DNA from: Pseudomonas sp. MYb327
Lineage (GTDB): Bacteria; Pseudomonadota; Gammaproteobacteria; Pseudomonadales; Pseudomonadaceae
Reading direction: 5' to 3'
Assembly (NCBI RefSeq): GCF_040438925.1
Contig: NZ_CP159258.1
Location: forward strand, 5,169,001-5,233,000
Length of the DNA stretch: 64,000 nucleotides
Below the pieces are notes generated by a model that saw only the letters and a list, made by a program, of their open reading frames with translations, was not told where the DNA came from and did no database searches. Below are positions 37,319-45,743 of the stretch, in pieces. A program made the position numbers and the translations under genes. Within the stretch, counting starts at the first letter, position 1. Each line of letters starts with the position of its first letter.

Positions 37319-39502
37319 TTAGATCGCTTCCAGCTTCGCATAACCCAGCATCAGCCACTTGCTGCCTTCGCTGAAATTCACCTGCACCCGAGCCGCCGCC
37401 CCGGCGCCTTCGAAGTTGAGGATCACGCCGTCACCGAATATCGAGTGGCGCACGGTCTGTCCCAAGCTGAAGCCGGTTTGCGGGATTTCGCTGCCGCTGA
37501 ACAGGCTGCCACCGCTCATCGACTGGTTACCACCAAACGGACGACTGACGCTGTTAGAGAGTCGAACTTCCTGAATCAGGCCTTTCGGCACTTCGCGTAC
37601 GAAGCGCGACACCTTGTTGTAGGTCTCGCTGCCATAAAGGCGTCGGGTTTCAGCATAGGTCATCACCAGGTTCTGCATGGCCCGGGTAATGCCGACATAG
37701 GCGAGACGGCGCTCTTCCTCAAGACGGCCGGGTTCTTCCAGGCTCATCTTGTGCGGGAACAGGCCTTCTTCCATGCCCACCAGGAACACGTAAGGGAATT
37801 CCAGGCCTTTGGCACTGTGCAGGGTCATCAACTGAATGCTGTCTTCGTGCTCGTCGGCCTGGGTATCACCGGCTTCAAGCGAAGCGTGTCCGAGGAACGC
37901 CGCCAATGGCGTCAGATCCTCGTCTTCTTCGCTGTTTTCGAAGTTGCGCGCGGCGCTGACCAATTCCTCAAGGTTTTCTACTCGCGCCTGACCTTTCTCG
38001 CCTTTTTCCGCTTCGTGGTAGGCGATCAAACCTGACTGCTCGATGACAGTCTGGGTCATCAGGTGCAGCGGCATCTCCATGCACTTGGCGGCGAGGTTTT
38101 CGATCAGCTCGATAAACGCCCCCAGCGCACTGGCTGCGCGGCCGGTAACGCCCTTGTTGGCCACCAGTTGACGCATCGCTTCCCACATCGACAGATCGCT
38201 GTGGCGCGCATGGTCGCGAATCGCTTCGACGGTTTTCTCTCCGATGCCACGGGCCGGTACGTTGATCACCCGTTCCAGCGCGGCATCGTTGCCACGGCCT
38301 TCGAGCAAGCGCAGGTAGGCCATGGCGTTTTTGATTTCAGCCCGTTCGAAGAAGCGCTGACCGCCATAGATGCGGTACGGGATGCGTTCGCGCAGCAAGG
38401 CTTCTTCCAAAACCCGAGATTGGGCGTTGGAGCGGTACAAAATCGCGATATCGCTGCGAGCCAGGCCAGTTTTCAGCGCGCTTTCGATGGTTTCGACAAC
38501 GTAGCGAGCCTCATCGTGTTCGTTGAAAGCGGCGTACAGATTGATCGCTTCACCGTCGCCGCCATCGGTCCACAACTCTTTGCCCATGCGGCCGGTGTTG
38601 TTAGCAATCAAGGCGTTGGCGGCTTTCAGGATGCCAGCCGTAGAGCGGTAGTTTTGCTCCAGGCGAATGATCTCTGCATCCGGGAAATCGTCGGAATACT
38701 GATAAATGTTCTCGATTTTCGCGCCACGCCAGCCGTAGATCGACTGATCGTCATCGCCGACCACCATCAGGCTGTCGCCGCCCTTGGCCAGTAGCCGCAA
38801 CCAGGCGTACTGCACGGCGTTGGTGTCCTGGAACTCGTCCACCAGAATGTGACGGAAGCGTTTCTGATAGTGCGCCAGCAAGCCTGGGTGATCGCGCCAC
38901 AGATCAAGAGCACGCAACAACAGTTCGGAGAAGTCGATGACGCCGGCGCGCAAGCACGCGGCCTCGTAGGCTTCATAGATGCTGCGCATGGTCGCCAGGA
39001 ACAAATCGCCACTGGCTTGAATGTGTTGCGGGCGCAGACCTTCGTCTTTCTGCCCATTGATGAACCACTGGGCTTGACGGGCCGGCCAGCGTTGCTCGTC
39101 CAGCCCAAGCTCGCGGATCACCCGCTTGACCAGCCGTTGCTGGTCATCGCTGTCGAGGATCTGGAAGGTCTGGCTCAGCCCGGCTTCCTGCCAGTGCGCC
39201 CGCAACAAGCGGTGCGCCAGGCCGTGGAAGGTGCCGACCCACATGCCGGCCGGGTTGATACCCATCAACTGCTCGATGCGATGACGCATCTCGGCGGCAG
39301 CCTTGTTGGTGAACGTCACCGACAGGATGGAGTGGGGGGAGGCGTTCTCGACCTGGATCAACCAGGCGATACGGTGCACCAGCACTCGGGTTTTACCGGA
39401 GCCAGCACCGGCCAGGACCAACTGACGACCCACGGCGGCAGCTACGGCCTGGCGTTGGGCATCGTTGAGGGAGTTCAGCAGAAGGGAGAGATCATCGCGC
39501 AT
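37319..39502 (-). CDS. uvrD: DNA helicase II (UvrD)
   Basis: 3'-5' superfamily-1 helicase for nucleotide excision and mismatch repair. The 727 residues carry motif Q/I (LNDAQRQAVAA, then AGAGSGKTRVLVHRI), motif II (LVDEFQDTNAVQYAW), motif III (VVGDDDQSIYGWRGA), motif V (LMTLHSAKGLEFPYVFLVGM) and motif VI (RLAYVGITRAMQNL). The C-terminal Tudor-like segment (GQTVRHSIFGDGVILNFEG) is the UvrD RNA-polymerase-binding part. No convincing LexA box was seen upstream. Confidence 0.97.
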   Translation of the reverse strand: MRDDLSLLLNSLNDAQRQAVAAAVGRQLVLAGAGSGKTRVLVHRIAWLIQVENASPHSILSVTFTNKAAAEMRHRIEQLMGINPAGMWVGTFHGLAHRLLRAHWQEAGLSQTFQILDSDDQQRLVKRVIRELGLDEQRWPARQAQWFINGQKDEGLRPQHIQASGDLFLATMRSIYEAYEAACLRAGVIDFSELLLRALDLWRDHPGLLAHYQKRFRHILVDEFQDTNAVQYAWLRLLAKGGDSLMVVGDDDQSIYGWRGAKIENIYQYSDDFPDAEIIRLEQNYRSTAGILKAANALIANNTGRMGKELWTDGGDGEAINLYAAFNEHDEARYVVETIESALKTGLARSDIAILYRSNAQSRVLEEALLRERIPYRIYGGQRFFERAEIKNAMAYLRLLEGRGNDAALERVINVPARGIGEKTVEAIRDHARHSDLSMWEAMRQLVANKGVTGRAASALGAFIELIENLAAKCMEMPLHLMTQTVIEQSGLIAYHEAEKGEKGQARVENLEELVSAARNFENSEEDEDLTPLAAFLGHASLEAGDTQADEHEDSIQLMTLHSAKGLEFPYVFLVGMEEGLFPHKMSLEEPGRLEEERRLAYVGITRAMQNLVMTYAETRRLYGSETYNKVSRFVREVPKGLIQEVRLSNSVSRPFGGNQSMSGGSLFSGSEIPQTGFSLGQTVRHSIFGDGVILNFEGAGAAARVQVNFSEGSKWLMLGYAKLEAI

Positions 39503-39760
39503 CGGGGCATTCTAGGGGGCCGCGCCACACCGGGCAAACATCGCTTTGCTTTAGCCGATGAAAGATACGCGAGGGACGACCGGTCAGTCATTGGCTGCAA
39601 ACATTGATGGGGCTCGTCCGGCGGGTTTTGTGCACGGTCCGGGGGTCGAAACTTTTGTCTGTTTTTTGATCGGGAGCAGTTTGGTCCGGGCACTTGCTTG
39701 TGTATGCTCCGTCGACGTTTCGGGCCCATGCTCATCATTATAAGAACAAGAACATTGCCT

Positions 39761-42631
39761 ATGACCCTCAGCTTCGACCTGTCGGGCCCTACTGTGGAGC
39801 CCCGGGTTATCCGCAAGCAATACGCCATGGAAATGGCGGTTGAACGCACGCGCCTGCTTTATCAGGGCTCATTGCTGCCCACCCTGTTCATGTTGATCAA
39901 TGGTCTTGTCTGTGCCGGATTACTCTGGAGTCCGCAGCGTTATTTCCTGGTCACCGTTTGGCTGGTGTGGTTGCTGTCGCTGGTGGCGTTGCGTGTGATC
40001 CAGGTGGCGGCCTTCGACTCGGCGATTCCCAACCGTCAGGCCCATCCGATCTGGCGACGGATGTTTCTGCTGGGTTCCGGGCTCACTGGCCTGACCCTGG
40101 CCGGCGCCGGCATCGCGCTGGTGCCCGCCGACAATTTCATCCAGCAAGCCTGGGTTTTCGGCCTGATCGGCGCGGCGGCCCTTTCGGCCAGCGTGGCCTA
40201 CGCGGTCAGCCTGCCGGCATTCCTGTCGTTTACCTTGCCCTGCCTGTTGCCGGCCATTGCTTATATGTTCTGGGGTGGTGACGAACAACAGCAGGGATGG
40301 GGCTGGTTCGGCCTGATTTTGCTGGGCGCGTTGAGTGTCGTGGCCTGGCAAGTCAATCGGCTGATCGACAGGGGCTTGATGCGACGCTTTCAGAATCAGT
40401 CACTGATCGAACATTTGCAGCAAGCGCAGAACCGCAGCGACCAGCTCAATCAGAAATTGGCAGAAGAAGTCGAGCAGCGGCGGCGCGCCGAGGACGAATT
40501 GCGCGAAATCCAGGTCGATCTGGAAAACCGGGTCGCCCAGCGCAGTCTGGAGCTGGATGCCGCCAACCAGGCGCTAAGCAAAAGTGAGGCGCGTCTTGGG
40601 CTGGCGTTGAAGGCCAGTGAGCTGGGGCTGTGGGACTGGAACCTGCAAACCGACGAGGTCCATCACACACAGATTCAGGAATTGTTCGGCCTGGAGCCGG
40701 AATTCGTGACGGCAATGCTCCGCCACCTAAAGCCACGCCTGCATCCCGAAGATCTTCCGGTATTGAGAAGAGCGCTGGTTGATCATTTGAAAGGGCGTAC
40801 CGAGGATTATCAGGTCGAGTACCGCGTGCGTCATAGCGACGGCCATTGGGTGTGGATCGAGGACCGGGGGCGAGCGGTCGAGCGCGACGAAAACGGCCGG
40901 GTGATCCGCATGGTCGGCACCCGCCGCGACATCAGTGTCAGCAAGGCGCTGGAGGAGCAGCGGCAATTGGCAGCCACCGTATTCGAGGCGGCCAGCGAAG
41001 GCATCGTGATTTTCGATCCGAATTACGCCCTGATCGCGGTCAATCAGGCGTTCAGTCGTGTGACCGGCTACGACATCGAGGACATGCTCGGACGCAGCGT
41101 GGTCGAGCTGCCATGCAGCCGTGATGCCCGCCGGCACTACGCAGTGATTCATCAGGCACTGGAACAGCATGGCAGCTGGCAGGGCGAACTGGTGGAAACC
41201 CGCAAGAACGGCGAGATGTATCCGCAATGGCTACAGTTGAGCGCGGTGCGCGATACGCGAGGGAAAGTGAGCCATATCGTCGGCTTCTTCGCCGATCTTT
41301 CTGCCCGGCGCGAGTCCGAGGAGCGCATGCGCTACCTGACCCATTACGACGAACTCACGGGCCTGGCCAACCGATCGATGTTTCGTGAACGGCTTAACGA
41401 AGCACATCAGCGCGTGCGCCAGGGCGGCTATCGCAGCCTGGCGTTGCTGCACATCAACCTGGATCGATTCAAACAACTCAACGACAGCCTCGGCCATGAA
41501 GTCGCCGATCAGCTGTTGCAGAAAATGGCCCGGCGATTGATCAACGCGTTGCCCGAGGCCGACACCATCGCGCGTTTGTCGGGCGACGAGTTTGCCGTGC
41601 TGTTCAATTCGTACGGCAACCTTTCGAGTCTGGCGCGTGTAGCGACACGCCTGGCCACGAAATTGCGTTTGCCGGTGACTGTCGAGGGGCATGAACTGGT
41701 GATCAGCGCCTCCATGGGCATCAGCCTGTTGCCGGACAACGCGCGGGAAATCTCCGCGTTGGTCAGCCAGTCGAACATGGCCATGCAACACGCCAAGCAT
41801 TTGGGTGGCGACAATTTCCAGTTCTACACCGATAGCCTGCAAGCCAGCACGCTGGAGCGATTGCAGTTGGAAAACCACCTGCGCAAAGCTATTGAAGAGA
41901 AACAGTTGAAGGTGTTTTACCAACCGAAACTTTGCCTCGTCACGGGCAAGCTGAACGCCGCCGAGGCGTTGGTACGCTGGGACCACCCGACCATGGGTCG
42001 CGTGCCGCCGGGAGATTTTATCGGTCTGGCGGAGGAAACGGGGTTGATCGGGCCGATCGGCGAGTTCGTGTTGCGCCAGGCCTGCTGGCAAGCCTGTGAG
42101 TGGCAGCGCCAGGGGCTTGAGCCGATTCGCGTTTCGGTCAATTTGTCGGTGCATCAGTTGCGTCAGGGCAAATTGGTCAGCCTTGTACGTCAGGTGCTGG
42201 AAGAAACCGGGCTTGCGCCGCATTACCTGGAATTGGAACTCACGGAAAGCCAGTTGCTGGACAGCGTCGAACACATTATCGCGACGTTCCAACAGTTGCG
42301 TGATCTGGGGGTGAAACTGGCTATCGACGATTTTGGTACCGGTTATTCGTCCTTGAGCTACCTGAAACGAATTCCTGTCGATTACGTGAAGATCGATCAG
42401 GCGTTCATTCGTGGCTTGGGCGAGGGCAGTGAAGACGCGGCGATTACGCGGGCAATCATTGCCATGGCTCACGGTTTATCGCTGAAGGTAGTGGCTGAAG
42501 GGGTAGAACGGCCGGAGCAGCTTGAATTCCTTAAAAACGAGCGCTGCGACGAGGTGCAGGGGTATTTGATCAGTCGACCCATCGAGGCTGAGGGATTGGC
42601 GACTCTGCTTAGGGCACAGTGCTCAGATTAG
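39761..42631 (+). CDS. PAS-GGDEF-EAL cyclic-di-GMP regulator
   Basis: 956-residue inner-membrane signalling protein. About five N-terminal membrane segments (residues ~30-195) precede a coiled coil, two PAS domains (near residues 290-405 and 415-525), GGDEF and EAL. The GGDEF signature reads RLSGDEFAVL (SGDEF), so cyclase activity may remain. EAL has EALVRW, NLSVHQL, LELTESQLL, AIDDFGTGYSSLSYL, VKIDQAFIR and VAEGVERPEQ, the residues needed for c-di-GMP hydrolysis. The start at 39761 matches where the sequence becomes protein-like; 21 upstream codons are rejected. It is divergent from uvrD. Confidence 0.93.
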   Translation: MTLSFDLSGPTVEPRVIRKQYAMEMAVERTRLLYQGSLLPTLFMLINGLVCAGLLWSPQRYFLVTVWLVWLLSLVALRVIQVAAFDSAIPNRQAHPIWRRMFLLGSGLTGLTLAGAGIALVPADNFIQQAWVFGLIGAAALSASVAYAVSLPAFLSFTLPCLLPAIAYMFWGGDEQQQGWGWFGLILLGALSVVAWQVNRLIDRGLMRRFQNQSLIEHLQQAQNRSDQLNQKLAEEVEQRRRAEDELREIQVDLENRVAQRSLELDAANQALSKSEARLGLALKASELGLWDWNLQTDEVHHTQIQELFGLEPEFVTAMLRHLKPRLHPEDLPVLRRALVDHLKGRTEDYQVEYRVRHSDGHWVWIEDRGRAVERDENGRVIRMVGTRRDISVSKALEEQRQLAATVFEAASEGIVIFDPNYALIAVNQAFSRVTGYDIEDMLGRSVVELPCSRDARRHYAVIHQALEQHGSWQGELVETRKNGEMYPQWLQLSAVRDTRGKVSHIVGFFADLSARRESEERMRYLTHYDELTGLANRSMFRERLNEAHQRVRQGGYRSLALLHINLDRFKQLNDSLGHEVADQLLQKMARRLINALPEADTIARLSGDEFAVLFNSYGNLSSLARVATRLATKLRLPVTVEGHELVISASMGISLLPDNAREISALVSQSNMAMQHAKHLGGDNFQFYTDSLQASTLERLQLENHLRKAIEEKQLKVFYQPKLCLVTGKLNAAEALVRWDHPTMGRVPPGDFIGLAEETGLIGPIGEFVLRQACWQACEWQRQGLEPIRVSVNLSVHQLRQGKLVSLVRQVLEETGLAPHYLELELTESQLLDSVEHIIATFQQLRDLGVKLAIDDFGTGYSSLSYLKRIPVDYVKIDQAFIRGLGEGSEDAAITRAIIAMAHGLSLKVVAEGVERPEQLEFLKNERCDEVQGYLISRPIEAEGLATLLRAQCSD

Positions 42632-42640
42632 CGGGAAAAT

Positions 42641-42680
42641 TTCCCGTCGGACTCATTTGAAAGCCGACGGGAAGTCAGGA
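42641..42680 (-). terminator. Hairpin between the GGDEF-EAL gene and the orphan gene
   Basis: TTCCCGTCGG (42641-42650) pairs with CCGACGGGAA (42664-42673). On the minus strand it is followed by ATTTTCCC, so it suits termination of the minus-strand gene best. Confidence 0.65.
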
Positions 42681-42693
42681 AGCAGCAGTGTTA

Positions 42694-43008
42694 TTAGTGA
42701 GTAATTAGAACTTTATCAATATGGTGAATCAATTCGCCTTCGTAGAAAATGCTGACGCCAGTAACATTGGAGTTACCGATCGCTTTGTATTCTACAAATT
42801 TTTCGGTTTCTACTTGTATTGCAACTTCGTCGGTTGTTTCCATAGTCAGGATCAGCCGCAGATCAAAGGATTTATCCTGTAGCGGACTAAATTCCAGTTT
42901 TGGCGCAATGCCCGCGTGGGCAACCGTTACGGTGCCATAGGTGCGGAAAGATGGGGCGCCAGGCATGCGGTCGATTTGTGCAATCCAGTCTTTTGTTTTA
43001 ATGCTCAT
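42694..43008 (-). CDS. Hypothetical 104-residue protein in an AT-rich patch
   Basis: Not recognised. It starts MSIKTKDWIAQIDRMPGAPS and is rich in beta-forming residues (FRTYGTVTVAHAG, LRLILTMETTDEVAIQVETE, VSIFYEGELIHHIDKV), with no Cys, signal peptide or membrane segment. AAAGGATC sits upstream at a plausible ribosome-binding distance. Base composition is clearly more AT-rich than its neighbours, with AT-rich flanks to about 43170, which suggests acquisition by transfer. A small soluble beta protein is all that can be said. Confidence 0.65.
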   Translation of the reverse strand: MSIKTKDWIAQIDRMPGAPSFRTYGTVTVAHAGIAPKLEFSPLQDKSFDLRLILTMETTDEVAIQVETEKFVEYKAIGNSNVTGVSIFYEGELIHHIDKVLITH

Positions 43009-43358
43009 AGTGTGTAGATCCTTTAATTAAGATTATTGCTTCCTGCGGTTGAATATAACTATCTTAGTTGCTTCGTGGGTGAGTTAATTTTATTGGAGTT
43101 GTAAGGTTATATATGTTGTTTGTTGGAGGGTGCATAGATAGCGCTCGTTTTGAGCGAAGTGATTAATGGACAAGACGTTTATTGAAGGATTTGTGAAGGT
43201 GGCCCGCCGGCGCGATGAAAACGACTGCTACATGAGGTGCGGGCACCTGAAATCGAGGGATATGGTTACGCATTGAGCAGGCAAAAAGCCGATTCATGTA
43301 GTATAACTACAAGCGTGCTACATCCCCGGCAACTGCCAATAACAAAGAGTCCAGCCCT
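43009..43358. other. AT-rich gene-free stretch with HexR box
   Basis: 350 bp between two divergent genes. The left ~160 bp is strongly AT-rich and holds the promoter of the orphan gene. The right part contains the palindrome at 43297. No coding or RNA signal was seen. Confidence 0.6.
43297..43311. promoter_or_regulatory. HexR-type operator
   Basis: TGTAGTATAACTACA is a perfect TGTAG-N5-CTACA palindrome, 48 bp before the regulator's start. It fits the HexR motif form TGTARTWWWAYTACA as I recall it. Autoregulation is the likely meaning. Confidence 0.7.
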
Positions 43359-44225
43359 TTGAATCTGCTGCAACACATCGCCCAGTCACGTCACCTGTTA
43401 CGCAAGTCGGAGCTCAAGGTCGCCGATCATGTGCTGCTTGACCCGGCGGCTGTGATGCACAGTTCCATGGCCGACCTGGCCCACAGCGTGGGCATCAGCG
43501 AACCGACGATCGTGCGTTTTTGCCGCGCCATCGGTTGTTCCGGGTTTCAGGACCTGAAGTTGAAGCTGGCCCAGAGCCTCGCAGCCGGCGCCAGCTTCGG
43601 CCAGTTTGCGATCCATGAAGATGATTCGGTCGCCGACTACAGCCTGAAAATTTTCGACACCACTCTGCACACCCTGATGGAGGTTCGCGAGAAACTCGAT
43701 CCGGTGGAATTGCAGCGAGCAGTGACGCTGATGTCCCAGGCCCAGCGTGTCGAGTTTTATGGTTTCGGCGCGTCGGGCGCGGTAGCGGCGGATGCCCAGC
43801 ACAAGTTCTTCCGATTGCTGCTGACCGCTGCAGCGTATTCCGATCCACACATGCAGGCGATGTCGGCCGTCACCTTGAAGCCGAGCGATGTAGCGATCTG
43901 CATTTCCCAGTCCGGGCGCTCCAAGGACCTGCTGATCACCGCTAACCTGGTACGTGAAAGCGGGGCCTCGCTAATCACTCTTTGCCCGAGCCAGACTCCG
44001 TTAGCGGAGCTGTCGACCGTTAACCTGGCAATCGATGTGCACGAAGACACCGAAATCTATACGCCGCTGACCTCGCGTATCGCTCACCTGGTGGTGATCG
44101 ACGTGTTGGCGATGGGCGTGGCCATGGCGCGCGGGCCGAGCCTGGTCAACCACCTCAAGAGCGTCAAGCGCAGCCTGCGCAGCTTGCGGTTGTCACCTAA
44201 GTCGGTGAAAGCGCTCGACGACTGA
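43359..44225 (+). CDS. RpiR/HexR-like transcriptional regulator of sugar catabolism
   Basis: 288 residues. The N-terminal RpiR helix-turn-helix (SSMADLAHSVGISEPTIVRF then CRAIGCSGFQDLKLKLAQSL) is followed by a SIS sugar-phosphate domain from about residue 125 (VEFYGFGASGAVAADAQHKF, then AICISQSGRSKDLL). The sequence closely resembles HexR, which senses KDPG and controls Entner-Doudoroff genes. The start codon is TTG at 43359 after AAAGAGT. A perfect HexR-type box lies upstream. No zwf, pgl or eda gene is next to it, so this may be the second Pseudomonas HexR-like copy. Confidence 0.88.
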   Translation: MNLLQHIAQSRHLLRKSELKVADHVLLDPAAVMHSSMADLAHSVGISEPTIVRFCRAIGCSGFQDLKLKLAQSLAAGASFGQFAIHEDDSVADYSLKIFDTTLHTLMEVREKLDPVELQRAVTLMSQAQRVEFYGFGASGAVAADAQHKFFRLLLTAAAYSDPHMQAMSAVTLKPSDVAICISQSGRSKDLLITANLVRESGASLITLCPSQTPLAELSTVNLAIDVHEDTEIYTPLTSRIAHLVVIDVLAMGVAMARGPSLVNHLKSVKRSLRSLRLSPKSVKALDD

Positions 44226-44245
44226 TCCAAGATTGACGCGGACGT

Positions 44246-44336
44246 TGTGGCGAGGGAGCTTGCTCCCGCTGGACTGCTCAGCAGGCCCATTTTTTGGGCC
44301 GCTACGTGCCCAGCGGGAGCAAGCTCCCTCGCCACA
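44246..44336. repeat. REPIN with perfect 27-bp arms
   Basis: TGTGGCGAGGGAGCTTGCTC... (44246-44272) and its exact complement (44310-44336) flank an inner hairpin GGCCC-ATTTTTT-GGGCC. This is the GAGGGAGC class of P. fluorescens REPINs. Perfect arms suggest a recent or selected copy. Confidence 0.9.
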
Positions 44337-44436
44337 GTACCCAACAAACTTTCATCAGTCTGTAACGCTTGAGCCGCCAAACCGTCATCCCCCGCGCCTA
44401 TCGTGAAACTCCCGTACTCGTCTTGGGAGACTCGAA

Positions 44437-44649
44437 ATGGCCCTGCCTTACGAAGAACGCAACAGCGCTGTCAAAACCCGTCGTCAGCAAGAAGACCAGC
44501 GCCGCATGGAATTCCGCCGTGCTATCGAAGATCGCTGCGAGCGCCGTCAACTTCTGGCCGAGATTGGCGATTATCCTGACGAGCTCGAACTCAATTACTG
44601 GCAGGCCGCACCGACAGCTTCCCGTCGAAACGCTCAACCAGGCCGCTGA
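44437..44649 (+). CDS. Small PA3496-like protein
   Basis: 70 residues, highly charged: AVKTRRQQEDQRRMEFRRAI then EDRCERRQLLAEIGDYPDEL and a Trp near the end. It resembles short Pseudomonas proteins of the PA3496 group, which have been linked to envelope integrity (recalled, not checked). A GGGAGACTCGAA site precedes the ATG. Its last 59 bp overlap the convergent pycR 3' end, an unusual but possible arrangement. Mostly helical and soluble. Confidence 0.65.
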   Translation: MALPYEERNSAVKTRRQQEDQRRMEFRRAIEDRCERRQLLAEIGDYPDELELNYWQAAPTASRRNAQPGR

Positions 44650-45553
44650 TCTGCACTCGCTCGCTGCGCACAAACGCAAGGAATGCGTGGGCCACCGGTG
44701 ACAATCGTTTGGCCTTGGCCTGAACCAGGCACCAACTGCGGAACAGCGGCAGCTCTTCGACCGGTAACTCGATCAACCCGCCGGTCGCCAGTTCCAGGTT
44801 CAGGGCGTGGCGCGTCAACAGCGCAACGCCCAGGCCTGCCAGCACGCACTCACGCTGAGCTTCGGCTGACGAGACTTCCTGGGTCTGGTTGAAGTGCACG
44901 CGCTTCTCTTTGAAGTACTCCTCGCAAGCCATCCGCGTCCCGGAACCGGGTTCGCGCAACAACAGCGTATAAGGTTCAAGATCCTGCAAGCGCAGCGGTC
45001 CCATGTGGCACAGCGGATGATTCGGCGGGGCGACCGCGACAATCGGATTGTTGAGAAACGGCAGGAATTCCAGCCCCATGTCCTGCGGCACCATGGACAT
45101 GATCACCAAGTCATCGCGGTTGTCCGACAGGCGTCGAATCACTTGCCCGCGATTGACCACTGTCAGTTGCAGGTTCACTTCCGGATGCTGGCGCTTGAAC
45201 GCGGCGAACAGGTGCGGTACGAAATACTTGGCGCTGGATTCCACCGCCAGTTTCAATTGGCCCTGCAACGACCCTTGCATGTCCGACAGCTGCATATCGA
45301 GGTTTTCCAGGCGCCCGAAAATGTCTCGACTGGCGCGCTGTAACGCTTCAGCGGCTTCCGTCATGTAGAGCTTTTTGCCAACGTAATCGAACAAAGGCTG
45401 ACCAATCAGCTCTTCAAGTTGACGAATCTGTAGGCTGACGGCGGGTTGCGTGAGCGACATTTCGTCGGCTGCTCGGCTGTAGGAACGCAAATCACAGACT
45501 TCGTTGAAAATTTGCAGCTGACGCAATGTCATACGCATCAATGACTTACGCAT
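44591..45553 (-). CDS. pycR: LysR-family regulator of pyruvate carboxylase
   Basis: 320 residues. Helix-turn-helix MTLRQLQIFNEVCDLRSYSR then AADEMSLTQPAVSLQIRQLE, followed by a CbbR-like effector domain (LAVESSAKYFVPHLFAAFKR, LVIMSMVPQDMGLEFLPFL). It is divergent from pycA/pycB, the arrangement described for PycR in P. aeruginosa. GTGGGAG precedes the ATG at 45553; later Met codons are possible. An ATAAG/CTTAT inverted repeat in the shared promoter gap is a candidate binding site. Confidence 0.85.
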   Translation of the reverse strand: MRKSLMRMTLRQLQIFNEVCDLRSYSRAADEMSLTQPAVSLQIRQLEELIGQPLFDYVGKKLYMTEAAEALQRASRDIFGRLENLDMQLSDMQGSLQGQLKLAVESSAKYFVPHLFAAFKRQHPEVNLQLTVVNRGQVIRRLSDNRDDLVIMSMVPQDMGLEFLPFLNNPIVAVAPPNHPLCHMGPLRLQDLEPYTLLLREPGSGTRMACEEYFKEKRVHFNQTQEVSSAEAQRECVLAGLGVALLTRHALNLELATGGLIELPVEELPLFRSWCLVQAKAKRLSPVAHAFLAFVRSERVQISGLVERFDGKLSVRPASN

Positions 45554-45590
45554 TATCTGAACGCTCCCACCTTAGGCTGACGCATCAACT

Positions 45591-45606
45591 ATAAGTCTTT
45601 ACTTAT
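45591..45606. promoter_or_regulatory. Candidate PycR operator
   Basis: ATAAGTCTTTACTTAT is a perfect 6-bp inverted repeat (ATAAGT / ACTTAT) in the 190-bp pycR-pycA gap. The ATAAG-N6-CTTAT form fits the T-N11-A rule of LysR-type binding sites. It starts 38 bp upstream of pycR. Confidence 0.5.
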
Positions 45607-45743
45607 GCATGACCCAATAATTATTCATTTTTGTTAATTCCTTGTGGGCGCTAGTGTTGAGCCGCGACCAAATTGAAACATTTGGTCACGCGTCGACCTG
45701 GTCTAGCAGGTCGTGGGTACCACCGGCTCAAGGGAAACTCCAA

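Noticed and set aside
39503..39760. LexA box in front of uvrD
   Set aside because: No CTG-N10-CAG with the right AT-rich centre was found in the intergenic region by eye.
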